A DNA stretch of 55,892 nucleotides from Acidobacteriota bacterium (GTDB taxonomy: Bacteria; Acidobacteriota; Thermoanaerobaculia; Thermoanaerobaculales; Sulfomarinibacteraceae), in the NCBI GenBank assembly GCA_013152895.1, contig JAADFN010000032.1, positions 1 through 55,892 on the forward strand, written 5' to 3'. The first letter of the stretch is position 1; each line of letters begins with the position of its first letter. Below are positions 42,693-52,745 of this stretch, one piece after another. A program made the position numbers and the translations under genes. The notes under the pieces are model-generated. The model did not search any database. It saw only the letters and a program-made list of their open reading frames with translations, and was not told the DNA's origin.

Positions 42693-43721
42693 CTACGCAA
42701 CGCCGTAGTAGTCGCGGTACCACGCCACGAAGCGGCGGATCCCCTCCTCGATCGGCGTGGCGGGTTTGAAACCGACCGCCTCCGTGAGGCTTTCAACATC
42801 GGCGTAGGTCGCCGGAACATCCCCGGGTTGCAACGGAAGCATCGTCTTCTTGGCCGTGCGCCCGAGCGCCCGCTCGATCGCGGAGATGAAGTCCATCAGC
42901 TCGACGGGGTTGTTGTTGCCGATGTTGTACAGGCGGTACGGCGCCGGGCTCGTCCCGGGATCGGGCCTGTCGCCCGACCAGTCCGGGTCGGGCCCGGGGA
43001 CCCGGTCCAGCACACGGACCACGCCCTCGATGATGTCATCGATGTAGGTGAAGTCGCGCCGCATCCGGCCGTGGTTGAACACGTCGATCGGCTTGCCCTC
43101 CAGGATCGCCCTGGTGAAGAGGAACAACGCCATGTCGGGCCGGCCCCACGGGCCGTAGACGGTGAAGAACCTCAGGCCGGTCGTCGGCACGCCGTACAGG
43201 TGCGCGTAGGTGTGTGCCATCAGCTCGTTGGCCTTCTTCGTCGCGGCGTAGAGGGATACGGGATGATCGACATTGTCATGCACCGAAAACGGCATCTTCG
43301 TGTTGAGACCGTAGACGGACGACGATGATGCGAAGACGAGGTGCCCGACGCCGGTGTGACGGCATCCCTCGAGGATGTTGAGAAAACCGACGACGTTGGA
43401 GTCGATGTAGGCGTACGGGTTTTCGAGCGAGTACCGGACGCCGGCCTGCGCCGCGAGGTTGACCACCTTGCCGAACCGGCTTTCCTCGAAGAGCGACTTC
43501 ATGCCCGCGCGGTCGGCGAGATCGATGCGGACGAACCGGAAACCCGGGTGGGAGTCAAGCCGGGCGAGTCGCGCCTGCTTGAGGGCGGGATCGTAGTAGT
43601 CGTTGAGGTTGTCGAGACCGGTGACGCTCTCGCCCTGCTCGAGCAGCCGTTTCGCGAGGTGAAAACCGATGAAACCGGCGGCGCCGGTGATCAGGATTGG
43701 AGACTTCGTCGAGCTCGTCAT
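42693..43721 (-). CDS. UDP-glucuronate 4-epimerase-like NAD-dependent epimerase
   Basis: The 342-aa short-chain dehydrogenase-type enzyme has the NAD motif [17 protein letters not shown], the substrate-linked [17 protein letters not shown] typical of UDP-glucuronate epimerases, and the catalytic YAATKKANE (YXXXK). It would interconvert UDP-glucuronate and UDP-galacturonate or a related sugar. It is the last gene of the exopolysaccharide operon, 12 bp after the UDP-sugar dehydrogenase. Confidence 0.88.
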   Translation of the reverse strand: MTSSTKSPILITGAAGFIGFHLAKRLLEQGESVTGLDNLNDYYDPALKQARLARLDSHPGFRFVRIDLADRAGMKSLFEESRFGKVVNLAAQAGVRYSLENPYAYIDSNVVGFLNILEGCRHTGVGHLVFASSSSVYGLNTKMPFSVHDNVDHPVSLYAATKKANELMAHTYAHLYGVPTTGLRFFTVYGPWGRPDMALFLFTRAILEGKPIDVFNHGRMRRDFTYIDDIIEGVVRVLDRVPGPDPDWSGDRPDPGTSPAPYRLYNIGNNNPVELMDFISAIERALGRTAKKTMLPLQPGDVPATYADVESLTEAVGFKPATPIEEGIRRFVAWYRDYYGVA

Positions 43722-43733
43722 CGGCCGTCCTCC

Positions 43734-45056
43734 TCAGGCCCGAACGACGTTGGGTCGCGGGTCCCGGTAGACGCCGCGGGTGTCGACGATCAACGGTGCG
43801 GAGCGGGCGACACGATCGTAATCGACGGCGGAGTGATCCGTTGCGATGAGCACCGCGTCGCAGGCGGCGAGCCCATCTTCTGTCAACGCCACCGATTCCA
43901 TCGGAGGCAGATCGGGCCAGGAGCGCATGCGCGGCGCGCGCGGGATGTGTGGATCGTGATAGCTGACTTCGGCGCCACGCTGGAGCAGCCGGTGGATCAG
44001 CTCGAAGGAAGGGCTCTCGCGGGGATCGTCGATGTCCTTCTTGTACGCCAGACCGAGCACGAGAATCTTCGACCCGTTGATCGCCTTGCCACGGTCGTTG
44101 AGCGCCATCTGGAGCTTTTCGACAACGTAGTGAGGCATCTCCACGTTGATCTCGCCCGCCAGCTCGATGAACTTCGTGGGTTGGCCGTACTCGCGCGCCT
44201 TCCAGGCGAGGTAGAACGGGTCGAGCGGGATGCAGTGTCCACCCCAGCCGGGTCCCGGGTTGAACCGCATGAAGCCGAACGGCTTGGATTCCGCGGCGTC
44301 GAGAACCTCCCAGACGTCGATCCCCATGGCGTCGTAGACGACCTTAAGCTCGTTGACGAGGGCGATGTTGACGGCCCGGAAGATGTTTTCCATCAGCTTG
44401 GTGGCTTCCGCAGTCCGCGCCGACGAGACGCGGACCGTCCGGGCGATCGCCTGCGAGTACAGGAGCTCGGCGAGATCGCCCGAGGCTGGATCGACCCCAC
44501 CCACCACCTTGGGAATGGTCGTCGTGCCAAAATCGGGATTGCCCGGATCCTCGCGCTCCGGCGAGAAGGCGAGGAAGAAACCAGTTCCACACTCCAGACC
44601 GGACTCTTCGAGGATGCCTCGAATCAACTCGTCGGTCGTGCCGGGGTAGGTCGTCGACTCCAGGACGACGAGCTGGCCCCGCCGGAGCCGCGGTGCGATC
44701 TGCCGCGCGGTCTTTTCCACGTAGCTCATGTCTGGCTCGCGCTGGGGCGTCAACGGCGTCGGTACGCAGATGAGGATCGCATCCGGTTCGTCCAGGCGAT
44801 GGAAATCTGCCGTCGCGTGCAACCGGCCCGCCTGGACGGCCGCCGCGAGCCGGCCCCCGTCGAGGTGCTTGATGTACGACTCCCCACGGCCGATGGCGCC
44901 GATCTTCGCCTGGTCGATATCGAAGCCGAGGACGTCGAACCCACGCTCGGCGAAAGCGATGGCAAGGGGGAGGCCGACGTAGCCCAGGCCGATGACGCCG
45001 ATGGCCGCCTCGTGGTGAACAATCTTTTCACGCAGCGATGTCGCGAGCTCCTTCAT
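43734..45056 (-). CDS. UDP-N-acetyl-hexosamine/UDP-glucose-type dehydrogenase
   Basis: The 440-aa enzyme has the NAD fold [21 protein letters not shown], the central [16 protein letters not shown] and the catalytic-Cys loop [16 protein letters not shown]. This sequence and the PTPL stretch fit the WbpA/TviB group that oxidises UDP-HexNAc to the uronic acid. Substrate choice is not certain. The ATG at 45056 overlaps the upstream stop (ATGA); the ORF shown to 45710 is an open extension. Confidence 0.88.
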   Translation of the reverse strand: MKELATSLREKIVHHEAAIGVIGLGYVGLPLAIAFAERGFDVLGFDIDQAKIGAIGRGESYIKHLDGGRLAAAVQAGRLHATADFHRLDEPDAILICVPTPLTPQREPDMSYVEKTARQIAPRLRRGQLVVLESTTYPGTTDELIRGILEESGLECGTGFFLAFSPEREDPGNPDFGTTTIPKVVGGVDPASGDLAELLYSQAIARTVRVSSARTAEATKLMENIFRAVNIALVNELKVVYDAMGIDVWEVLDAAESKPFGFMRFNPGPGWGGHCIPLDPFYLAWKAREYGQPTKFIELAGEINVEMPHYVVEKLQMALNDRGKAINGSKILVLGLAYKKDIDDPRESPSFELIHRLLQRGAEVSYHDPHIPRAPRMRSWPDLPPMESVALTEDGLAACDAVLIATDHSAVDYDRVARSAPLIVDTRGVYRDPRPNVVRA

Positions 45057-45919
45057 TGATCCAACAACTCCACGAGATACCTCCCGTACCCGCTCTTGGC
45101 GAGTGGCTCTGCAAGCTTCTTCAACTGTTCGCCATCGATGAATCCCATCCGCCATGCGACCTCTTCCGGGCTCGCGATCTTGAATCCCTGGCGTTCTTCG
45201 ACGATCTGGATGAACTTGGACGCCTTGAGAAGCGACTCGTGGGTGCCGGTGTCCAGCCACGCGTACCCGCGGCCGAGCAGCTCGACGTGAAGCTCGCCGG
45301 CGTCCATGTACCACCGGTTGACGTCGGTGATCTCCAGCTCGCCGCGCGCCGATCGCTCGATCGACTTTGCAATACCGATAACGCGCCGGTCGTAAAAATA
45401 AAGGCCGGTCACGGCAAAGTTGGATCGCGGGCTGGCGGGCTTCTCTTCGAGGCTCACGGCGCGGCCGTCCGGCCCGAGCTCGACGACGCCGTACCGCTCG
45501 GGATCGTGGACCCGGTAGGCGAAGACCGTCGCTCCCTGGGGATCCGCCGCCACACGCTGCAGGCGCTTGGCGAAGCCGTGTCCGTAGAAGATATTGTCGC
45601 CGAGGATCAGGCACACCGTCTCGTCCCCGACGAACCGCTCGCCGATCAAGAACGCCTCGGCCAGGCCGCCGGGAAACGGCTGGACGGCGTACTCGAGCTC
45701 GATCCCCCACTGGCGCCCGTCACCGAGAAGCCGGCGGAATTGTTCCTGCTCGTGGGGCGTCGTGATGATCAGGATCTTCCGCAGGCCCGCCAGCATCAAC
45801 GTGCTGAGCGGATAGTAGATCATCGGCTTGTCGTACACCGGCATGAGCTGTTTCGAAACCGCGATCGTCAATGGGTGCAGCCGGGTCCCCGCTCCTCCGG
45901 CGAGGATGATCCCCCTCAT
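45053..45919 (-). CDS. rmlA: Glucose-1-phosphate thymidylyltransferase
   Basis: The 288-aa enzyme has the nucleotidyltransferase signature [18 protein letters not shown], then [18 protein letters not shown] and [12 protein letters not shown], which identify RmlA/RfbA. It makes dTDP-glucose, the first step of dTDP-sugar synthesis. No rmlB, rmlC or rmlD lies in the window. Both ends overlap neighbours by four bases. Confidence 0.93.
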   Translation of the reverse strand: MRGIILAGGAGTRLHPLTIAVSKQLMPVYDKPMIYYPLSTLMLAGLRKILIITTPHEQEQFRRLLGDGRQWGIELEYAVQPFPGGLAEAFLIGERFVGDETVCLILGDNIFYGHGFAKRLQRVAADPQGATVFAYRVHDPERYGVVELGPDGRAVSLEEKPASPRSNFAVTGLYFYDRRVIGIAKSIERSARGELEITDVNRWYMDAGELHVELLGRGYAWLDTGTHESLLKASKFIQIVEERQGFKIASPEEVAWRMGFIDGEQLKKLAEPLAKSGYGRYLVELLDQ

Positions 45920-48087
45920 GTCGTCACCCTCGGCTTTTTCTTCTTTTTCCGCGCATCCCCGCCCTCGGTGGCGTCGGTTCCATACCCGTACCGGTAATAG
46001 CTGTAATAACCCGCGTAATAATAATGATCCCTTTCCAGATCGACGTAGTTGAGCACCACGCCGGCGATCCGGGCGCCCGTCCGCGTCAACTGCCGCATCG
46101 CATCGTTGATCACCTTGCGCTTCGAAAAACCGTAGCGGACGACGACCAGCACAAGGTCGGAGGCCTGTGCGGCGATGACCGAATCGGTGACCGAGGCCAC
46201 CGGCGGAGAATCCATGATGATCCAGTCGTACTTTTCGCGCGCCCGTTCCAGCATCCTGACAAACGACTTCTTGCTGAAAAGCTCGGGCGGGTTCGGAGGC
46301 AGAGGACCGGTGGTCACGATGTCAAGGTTGGGCACGTCGGCAATCGTGTGCGCGACGTCCAGGATCTCCCGCTCTCCCAGGACGACGGAGGTCAATCCAC
46401 GCACATTCTTCGTGTTGATCAGGTGGTGAAGACTCGGCTTCCTCAGATCGGCATCGAGGATCAGCACCTTGCTCCCGCTGACCGCCAGCGTCTTGGCAAG
46501 GTTGAACGCCGTTGTCGTCTTTCCCTCCTGGGGTGTCGCAGAGGTTACCAGGATCACCTGGGATCCCTCGTTCCTCGCGGCCACCATCAACGCAGTTCTC
46601 AGGGAGTGGTACACCTCCCGTGCGACGCTTGAAGTCTCGCCCGTGTACGCGGGGACCGCGACCAGCGGCTCGCTTCCGAGATAGCGCTCGACGTCCTCGG
46701 GAGTGCGGATCGTCTGATCGATGTAATCCAGGCCGAGCACCAGGCCAACCCCGAGAAACAGTCCGAGCACGACCGAGAGCAGCAGCGTACGCCGCGGATT
46801 CGGCCGGTACGGCGCCGTCGGGGCCACGGCCGGATCGATAACGCGCACGTTGTTCAAACCCGCCGTCGACGAGATGTCGGTCTCCTTCGACCTTTGGAGC
46901 ATCTCCTCGTAGAACCGCTTGTTCTGTTCATACTCATGCTGAATCTTGTCGTACTCCAGGGTCTGCTTGGAAAGCTCGATGGCCTGCTGCCTGAGATTCT
47001 GGAGGTTCGAATACAACGCCAGCTCCCGGGCCTTCTTGATCTGGTAATCCGTCTGGAGCGATCTTACGATCCTCCTGATCTGCTCGCTGATCTTGTTGTT
47101 GAGACCCCGGATTCGCGAGCGCAGATCCTTGATGATCGGGTGGCCGGACTTGTAGGTCTGCAGCTTCTCGGCCAGCTCGATCTCGAGTTGGTTCTGCTGC
47201 TGCCTCAGTTGCTGGATCGTTGGATCGTTCATGATCTCCGGGAGGCTCGCGCCCGACAGGTTCTCCGCCCGGAGCCGTTTCAACGCCGCGATCTTCGTCT
47301 CCAGCCTGATCCGGCTCGTCTTGGCCTGGGCGTACGCCGAGGTCAGCGTGTTGACCTGCTCGGTGATCACGTTCTTGTCCTGGTCCCCGACAAACAGGGC
47401 GTCCTTGCGCTCCTTGAACTGCAGTAGTTTCTGCTCGGAAGCTTCGAGCTGCTTGCGTAACGGGGCGAGCTTACTCTGAATGACCTCGTACACCTTGCGC
47501 GTCCGGTCGAGGTTGTCCTCGATATTCATCGCGATGTACTCCTGCACGTACAGGTTGAGCCACTCGGCCGCCTTCTTCGGATCGGTATTGATCAGGGAGA
47601 GCTCGAGCACGTTCGTATCCTTGACCGGCTTGACGGTCAGGTTGCCAAGAAGCTGGTACGCAGCGGAATTGCTGTTCGGATTGTCCAGGCCGAGCTTCCT
47701 GGCAACCCGTTCGGCGAGCCGCCGCGTTTCGAGAACCTGCACCTGGTCCTGGGCGTAATGTTGGAGCTCCCACCAGCTCACGCCGCTGTAGATCTGATTC
47801 TTGATGATTTGTGGCGCCTGCTCCAGTGCGATTCGCGTCGAAGCCCGGTAGAGCTTCGTACGCGTAAACGCCCACGCACCCCCAACAAGAATGGCAACCA
47901 GGACGACAGCCGCAATGATCCACTTCTGACCCCAGAGGAGGTGGACATAGTCCATCACATTGATCTCGGGCTCCGTCTCCTCGGCGAACCAGCCGCCATC
48001 CGCAGGAGGTGGCGCCCACATTGGAGGCACACCCGGAGGCATCACGTACTGAGGTCCGCCCGGGTTGTTGATTGGCACGTCAGGCAT
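45916..48087 (-). CDS. Wzc-like polysaccharide co-polymerase and tyrosine autokinase
   Basis: The 723-aa inner-membrane protein has a Pro-rich N-terminus and a first helix ([19 protein letters not shown]). A Wzz domain with long coiled-coil segments follows at about residues 190-400. The second helix is [20 protein letters not shown]. The cytoplasmic BY-kinase has [31 protein letters not shown] and WIIMDSPP. The tail carries a tyrosine cluster ([15 protein letters not shown]) for autophosphorylation. It controls chain length and export of exopolysaccharide. Confidence 0.93.
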   Translation of the reverse strand: MPDVPINNPGGPQYVMPPGVPPMWAPPPADGGWFAEETEPEINVMDYVHLLWGQKWIIAAVVLVAILVGGAWAFTRTKLYRASTRIALEQAPQIIKNQIYSGVSWWELQHYAQDQVQVLETRRLAERVARKLGLDNPNSNSAAYQLLGNLTVKPVKDTNVLELSLINTDPKKAAEWLNLYVQEYIAMNIEDNLDRTRKVYEVIQSKLAPLRKQLEASEQKLLQFKERKDALFVGDQDKNVITEQVNTLTSAYAQAKTSRIRLETKIAALKRLRAENLSGASLPEIMNDPTIQQLRQQQNQLEIELAEKLQTYKSGHPIIKDLRSRIRGLNNKISEQIRRIVRSLQTDYQIKKARELALYSNLQNLRQQAIELSKQTLEYDKIQHEYEQNKRFYEEMLQRSKETDISSTAGLNNVRVIDPAVAPTAPYRPNPRRTLLLSVVLGLFLGVGLVLGLDYIDQTIRTPEDVERYLGSEPLVAVPAYTGETSSVAREVYHSLRTALMVAARNEGSQVILVTSATPQEGKTTTAFNLAKTLAVSGSKVLILDADLRKPSLHHLINTKNVRGLTSVVLGEREILDVAHTIADVPNLDIVTTGPLPPNPPELFSKKSFVRMLERAREKYDWIIMDSPPVASVTDSVIAAQASDLVLVVVRYGFSKRKVINDAMRQLTRTGARIAGVVLNYVDLERDHYYYAGYYSYYRYGYGTDATEGGDARKKKKKPRVTT

Positions 48088-48261
48088 AAAACGTTCTCCT
48101 TAGAAAAAACGAAGGCGGCGAACCACTCTTCGAGAGTGTGCGGACTTCGGACCACGACCAGTCTCTCCGTGCACATCGGTAGAAACTCCCGATGGACGAA
48201 AGCTCTGCGGCAGAAACGTGCTCCAAACGAGTGAAAGAAAACCCACCATACACCGTCACCA

Positions 48262-48792
48262 TCAGGCAACCACTGACAACGACGCCACGTCTACCTCGAC
48301 GAGGCGTTGCGCCCTGAGAAGTCCGAGCAACACCTGGGCGCGTTGGCCACCCTTGACATACCCGTTAAACATGCCTTCCAATCCCTTCAAGGGTCCCCCC
48401 ATCACCCGCACGCGGCACCCCTTGGACATCGGACGTGCGACGTCTTCATGAATGATAAACCCGCGGTCTCCCTCAAGGTCCCGTAGGCTCATGATGAACG
48501 CCTCGTCGACCATTGCCGGCCGCCCGTCGAAGCTCACTGGCCTGAGCACGCCCGGGCAATACCGTACGGCGTTGAGCTGACGGCCGCTGTCACACCTGAC
48601 GAAGATATACCCTGCAAAGAGAGGAACCGGTCCCTTGGGGGCGCGCAGGTGCCACACCGGCTCGAGAAACAGCGGACAGTACGGAACCACTTCACGCTGC
48701 GCAAGATGTGACACTGCGACCCGCTCCTGTCGTGGCTTCGTCTGGACGACGAGCCAGACCTCACGATCGTCATGGGGGCTCGTCGGCATCAT
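48262..48792 (-). CDS. NusG-like specialised antiterminator (RfaH/LoaP type)
   Basis: The 176-aa protein has an NGN domain (WLVVQTKPRQERVAVSHLAQR, LFAGYIFVRCD, VRYCPGVLRPVSF) and a C-terminal KOW segment (CRVRVMGGPLKGLEGMFNG). Such NusG paralogues ahead of polysaccharide operons keep RNA polymerase moving through long transcripts. It lies 174 bp before the wzc-like gene; that gap may contain its recruitment site. The start is 48792 or the adjacent ATG at 48789. Confidence 0.88.
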   Translation of the reverse strand: MMPTSPHDDREVWLVVQTKPRQERVAVSHLAQREVVPYCPLFLEPVWHLRAPKGPVPLFAGYIFVRCDSGRQLNAVRYCPGVLRPVSFDGRPAMVDEAFIMSLRDLEGDRGFIIHEDVARPMSKGCRVRVMGGPLKGLEGMFNGYVKGGQRAQVLLGLLRAQRLVEVDVASLSVVA

Positions 48793-48869
48793 GGCATCCC
48801 GCCCTGCAGGAAGCAGATGGGTCGTACTACACGCGGACTTACACGGATTTCAACGCTCATCGCGTCCGT

Positions 48870-48898
48870 ATTATGTGTGTGCATCGAACAAGCGTCAA
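48870..48898 (-). promoter_or_regulatory. Sigma-70-type promoter of the exopolysaccharide operon
   Basis: On the minus strand TTGACG and CATAAT are separated by 17 bp. It lies about 80 bp upstream of the antiterminator start and is divergent from the thioredoxin promoter. Confidence 0.55.
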
Positions 48899-48937
48899 GC
48901 GTTTCCAGCGGTACGTTCTCCTGCTTCTCCAGGATTT

Positions 48938-48966
48938 TTGACACGCTCAAGCGCCTGTGCTAGATT
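48938..48966 (+). promoter_or_regulatory. Sigma-70-type promoter of thioredoxin gene
   Basis: TTGACA and TAGATT are separated by 17 bp, close to consensus. The 100-nt leader that follows contains the palindrome CTCTCCGGAGAG at about 49039-49050; a similar CTCTCCGGAGAG recurs near 49640. Confidence 0.65.
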
Positions 48967-49073
48967 TTGCTTTCGGCCTGAGATCGTCGACAGATCTCGG
49001 CCATATTAATAACTGGAGTTTCTCTGGAGACTTCAACCTCTCCGGAGAGCCGAGCGCCCCGGGAGGCTTTTTC

Positions 49074-49454
49074 ATGGCCGTTATCGATCTTACAAGCGCC
49101 AACATGAACGAGACGATCGAGAACAACGAGATCGTCATCGTAGATTTCTGGGCATCGTGGTGCGGGCCGTGCATGGCTTTCAAGCCCATTTTCCACAAGG
49201 TGTCCGAGAAGCATCCGGAGATTGTTTTTGCGTCCTGCAACACCGAGGAAGAGATGGATCTGGCGGCGATGTTTCAGATTCGCTCCATTCCAACCTTGAT
49301 GATCTTCCGCGAGAAGATTCTCATTTTCGCCCAACCCGGCATGCTGCCCGAAGAGGTGCTCGAGGACCTGATCGGAAAGGTTCTCGCCCTGGACATGGAC
49401 GAGGTCCGGGCCGAAATAGCCAAGCAGGACAAGCAAGAAGCCGCCAACGCCTGA
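49074..49454 (+). CDS. Thioredoxin
   Basis: The 126-aa protein has the redox site WCGPC (Cys30 and Cys33) in VDFWASWCGPCMAFKPIF and the cis-proline segment IRSIPTLMIF. It has no signal peptide, so it works in the cytoplasm and is not the periplasmic CcmG. The tail is acidic and about 15 residues longer than usual. The ATG at 49074 follows GGGAGG. Confidence 0.93.
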   Translation: MAVIDLTSANMNETIENNEIVIVDFWASWCGPCMAFKPIFHKVSEKHPEIVFASCNTEEEMDLAAMFQIRSIPTLMIFREKILIFAQPGMLPEEVLEDLIGKVLALDMDEVRAEIAKQDKQEAANA

Positions 49455-49803
49455 CCATCGTTCGCGGCGCACGTTCCTCCACCGCGCCGCCGGCGGCACT
49501 CGCCGAAGGCACGTGGCGACAACGTCCTTTCAGAGCGCCATGCGCCCTGGCCCAGGCGGCGCGGGACAATGGCCCGATGTGCGGACGCTTGACGCTGATG
49601 ATTGGCGGCAAGGCGCTCTGCAAGCTTTTCGGGCTCTCCGGAGAGCTTGAGCTTACCGTGTTTTTGCATCTTCGAGCCGTGTGCCCCCGACGAGATGGAA
49701 GACCGCCCCGTCCCGCGGCTGGCCGACTCTCCCGCAGATGAGGGATCACCCTGTCTCACGGAGGACGTGGCACAATAGGGGCGTAGAACACGGGAGCACG
49801 ATC
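49455..49803. other. Gene-poor stretch with SRAP remnant
   Basis: This 349-bp gap holds only the decayed gene start described at 49577 and GC-rich inverted sequence near 49490. A ribosome site for the next gene (GGGAG) lies at about 49792. Confidence 0.4.
49577..49741 (+). pseudogene. N-terminal remnant of SRAP (YedK/HMCES) gene
   Basis: The 54-aa frame begins MCGRLTLMIGGKALCKLFGL. SRAP proteins start MCGR(F/Y)TL...L...FGL, with Cys2 as the catalytic residue that crosslinks abasic DNA. After about 25 residues the similarity stops and no NIAPTQ or RWGL motif follows. It is probably a degraded fragment. Confidence 0.45.
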
Positions 49804-50157
49804 GTGAAGAAATTGCTTCTCTTCCTCATCGTCGTCTTGATTGGGCTTATCGCATACAACTACGTGAAGACCGGCACACTCCGCATCATCCCCGCCAGGC
49901 CGGCGCCTGCCTCACAGCAGCTTGACCGGCTGACCGCCCGGTTCCACACCCTCGTCCGCGAGTACAACAACGCGGGCCGGGCGGCCGCGATCTCAGGCCT
50001 CGACACATCGTACGACGCGGGCGCCATCCGCTTGAAGATGCTCGCGCTTCAGGAGAACGTCGACGAGCTCGCCCTCAAGCTCACGAATCCCGGGGAAAAA
50101 GAAGACCTTCAGAAGCTTCAGACCCAGATCAAGAGCTTCCTGGCGCAGTTGCAGTAG
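49804..50157 (+). CDS. Small membrane-anchored hypothetical protein
   Basis: The 117-aa product has an N-terminal hydrophobic helix (LLLFLIVVLIGLIAYNYV) and a helical, charged remainder (RLTARFHTLVREYNNAGRAA, EDLQKLQTQIKSFLAQLQ). The GTG at 49804 follows CGGGAG. The family is not recognised. It is probably a single-pass inner-membrane protein with a periplasmic coiled segment. Confidence 0.6.
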   Translation: MKKLLLFLIVVLIGLIAYNYVKTGTLRIIPARPAPASQQLDRLTARFHTLVREYNNAGRAAAISGLDTSYDAGAIRLKMLALQENVDELALKLTNPGEKEDLQKLQTQIKSFLAQLQ

Positions 50158-50488
50158 CCTGCAACGGCCAGGAGCCCCGGCCCACCGCAGTTCCACGTCC
50201 CCACTCGGACGAACCACCGGGGCCGAGGCACGGCGGCGAGCGCTCTCCACAGGTCCGGACGTGCGGGACGACCCCATCCGGCTCCTCGGCACGTGGCTTC
50301 GCTCGCCCATGGATCCGTAGTTTCGGCAGCGGCATGGGGTTGTCCTGGGAATACCTCCAGCACCGCTCCCATGGCATGGTCCGGTGTTGAGATCGCGGGT
50401 TCCGCCGGCATCGCCGGTGCGTCCCGCGCTTCGCTTCCGGAGACGGTGAGAATTGCGGGCTCGGGTTTCCGGGGTATGATGAGCCGAG
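50158..50488. other. Intergenic stretch without a recognised gene
   Basis: This is 331 bp of GC-rich sequence. A stretch near 50290 (CGGCACGTGGCTTCGCTC) superficially resembles a sigma-54 promoter but lacks TTGC. I see no supported gene or repeat. Confidence 0.4.
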
Positions 50489-51601
50489 ATGACGAGCCGG
50501 AATGATTCTCCCGAACGTGTGATCCGCGACAAGATCGCGGACCTGCTCGCGCAGTGCGAGCACTGGAGCGAGCTGCGGAGATACCGGAAGATCCTCGAGG
50601 CGGTGGAACGCGCCCTGCCTACAACGGATGATCTTCCCGAGCTCAGGACCGAGCTGCTGATCTGGAAAGCCCACGCCATGGGCGCGATGGGCATGCCGGA
50701 TCGCGCCTATGCCGCGGCGGCCGGGGCCTGGGAGCTTGAGCCATCCTCCCAGGCGGCTCATCTCATGGCCCTCGCCCTCATCCAGGAGGGTGAGGACGAT
50801 CATGCGGAGGAGATCCTCCGTTTCGGGCTGCAACGGTTTCCCGGCGCAGCGCACCTCGTCTTCCAGCTCGCGCTCCTGATGGCCGAGCAGGGCCGCGTTC
50901 CGGAGGCCATGGACCTCGTCAACGATATCGAGATCGACGCGGGAGAGGAGGATGAGCAGGTTTTCGCGTTACACGTCGGGATTCGGGCGAACCTGCTGGC
51001 GCGTATGGGCCGGTGGGATGAGGCCATGCAAACCATCCAGGGCGGCCTCGAGGCGCATCCCGACATCTTCGAGCTCCGAAGAACGTATGACACTCTCAAG
51101 AAACAACATGATCTTCATCACGCTCGAGATCATCTCGCCACCGTCTGGCAAACGTCCCTGCAACCCCTTCACGAAGCGTCGACAGCCGGGGTCGACGCCT
51201 CCATCGAAACTCTCGGTGTCTCAATGGAGCTCCCCCGCCTGGTGATCCTTGCAGCACAACGCCTCTGGCGGCGGTTTCTCGACGCGGATCCCGTCCAGCC
51301 ACGGGCTCACGAGGCCTGGGCAGCCGCCCTCCTGGCGTCGGTTTTTGTGATCGATGGTGGATCCGCTCCGCTTTCTTTCTTCGCACGCTACGCCGGGACG
51401 AGCTACGAAACGGTCCGCTCCGCATACCGGCGTATCGATACATTCCTCGGCCGGCTACACCCGGAGGAGAGGCTCTGCGCATTCGCCGTCCGCTTGAATC
51501 CGCAGCTCGATCCATCGCACCCCGGCCCTCCAGGAGCCCCGGCCCCCCAAGCAGGTCAGCTCATCCTCTTTCCTCACCATGGAGAAGGGAAAACGTCATG
51601 A
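50489..51601 (+). CDS. TPR-repeat protein
   Basis: The 370-aa cytoplasmic protein has tetratricopeptide-like helices at about residues 50-210 (AHAMGAMGMPDRAYAAAAGAWEL, HLVFQLALLMAEQGRVPEAM, RMGRWDEAMQTIQGGLEAHPDIFEL). The C-terminal ~130 residues (AWAAALLASVFVIDGG, YAGTSYETVRSAYRRIDTFL) are helical and resemble the cyclin-like end of some TPR regulators, though I do not know the family. Its stop overlaps the ATG of the next gene, so it is coupled to the DUF4097-like gene. Confidence 0.7.
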   Translation: MTSRNDSPERVIRDKIADLLAQCEHWSELRRYRKILEAVERALPTTDDLPELRTELLIWKAHAMGAMGMPDRAYAAAAGAWELEPSSQAAHLMALALIQEGEDDHAEEILRFGLQRFPGAAHLVFQLALLMAEQGRVPEAMDLVNDIEIDAGEEDEQVFALHVGIRANLLARMGRWDEAMQTIQGGLEAHPDIFELRRTYDTLKKQHDLHHARDHLATVWQTSLQPLHEASTAGVDASIETLGVSMELPRLVILAAQRLWRRFLDADPVQPRAHEAWAAALLASVFVIDGGSAPLSFFARYAGTSYETVRSAYRRIDTFLGRLHPEERLCAFAVRLNPQLDPSHPGPPGAPAPQAGQLILFPHHGEGKTS

Positions 51602-52599
51602 AGACAGACCGCGCACCCCTCGTTTCGTTCGTGATGATCCTGTGTCTCGCCAGCCTGGCGCCGGCTGCTCACGCGTATGAGCGCTCCATCAACCAGACGT
51701 GGACCTATCCCGCCAAGGCCGGGAAAAAGGTCATCATCGATGCTGGAGACGTGGACGTCCACGTTCGCGCCGGGGATGTCAACCGCGTTCACGTCACGGC
51801 CCAGCTCAAGATATCCGGGGTCACCGTGACCCGCGCGTTGAGCTGGATCAAGTATCACATGCCCACCATGACGGACCAGGACGATGCGCTGACGATCACC
51901 ATACCCCGCCACAAGGAGGGATTCCTCGGCCTTGGCTACCTGACCGGGAAAGCGCATCTCGGCGTGATTCTCCCCATTTCGATGATTCCGGACATCACCA
52001 CCCGGGGAGGCACCATTGAGCTGTGGGGAGACTTTCCCGGCGCGGATCCGCTGCGCCTCCGGACGGCAACGGGTGCCATTCACGCCGTTGGGGCCGCGGT
52101 GAGCGTCGATGCCCGGTCGGTCTCGGGCGACATTCGCATCGACGTCGTCAGACCCCTGGAGAGCTTTTTCGCCAGGACGGCCGGCGGCGACGTGACATTG
52201 ACCGGTGGCGCCAAGAAGGTACACGTCGACACCGCTTCGGGCGATATCTGGCTCAACGCCCTGTCCGGTCCGGCGAGTATCGTTACATCAAGCGGAAAGG
52301 TCACGTTGCGTTGGGATCGCATCGATCCGAGCGACACCATCAAGGTGCGTGGTACGTCCGGCGACGTCCGTCTTGTACTTCCCAAAGGCGTCAAACCCTC
52401 CGGTCATCTTCGTACCGTGAAGGGAAAGATCAGCACCGATCTCGCCGCGACCATCAGCCCAGACGGCATGAGCGTAACGTTTGAGGGCGCGGGCCCGCTG
52501 CTGGACGTCGAAACTGCTTCCGGCAAGATCGAGCTCGGGGAAAGGGGCGGGGGGTGGGAAATCTCGCCGCCGGCGTTCAGGGCGGGGCGCACCCGGTGA
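51598..52599 (+). CDS. Exported DUF4097-like beta-repeat protein
   Basis: The 333-aa protein has a signal peptide (LVSFVMILCLASLAPAAHA) and short beta-strand repeats of the DUF4097/adhesin type: VDVHVRAGDVNRVHVTAQL, VSVDARSVSGDIRIDV, VHVDTASGDIWLNALSG. These build a right-handed beta-helix-like surface. The role is unknown; such genes often sit beside regulators of envelope stress. It forms an operon with the TPR gene. Confidence 0.75.
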   Translation: MKTDRAPLVSFVMILCLASLAPAAHAYERSINQTWTYPAKAGKKVIIDAGDVDVHVRAGDVNRVHVTAQLKISGVTVTRALSWIKYHMPTMTDQDDALTITIPRHKEGFLGLGYLTGKAHLGVILPISMIPDITTRGGTIELWGDFPGADPLRLRTATGAIHAVGAAVSVDARSVSGDIRIDVVRPLESFFARTAGGDVTLTGGAKKVHVDTASGDIWLNALSGPASIVTSSGKVTLRWDRIDPSDTIKVRGTSGDVRLVLPKGVKPSGHLRTVKGKISTDLAATISPDGMSVTFEGAGPLLDVETASGKIELGERGGGWEISPPAFRAGRTR

Positions 52600-52745
52600 T
52601 ACGCTTCGCCCGAAAGGGCGCCGCCAGAACTTTCCACCTCCTCCCAGCGTTTTTCTTCATGTGGGCATGAACCCCGCGCGCCGGAAGCTGCATCAGGGCC
52701 GCAGTGGCCTTTGAAAGAGGGTTTCCGGTGAAAGAGAGGACGGCG
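52600..52745. other. Short gap between DUF4097-like genes
   Basis: This 146-bp gap has a small hairpin (GCCCGAAAGGGC) just after the stop codon. There is no convincing strong terminator, so the second gene may belong to the same operon. Confidence 0.35.

Noticed and set aside
50285-50305. CGGCACGTGGCTTCGCTC as a sigma-54 promoter
   Set aside because: The -12 box lacks TTGC and the GG-to-GC spacing is wrong.
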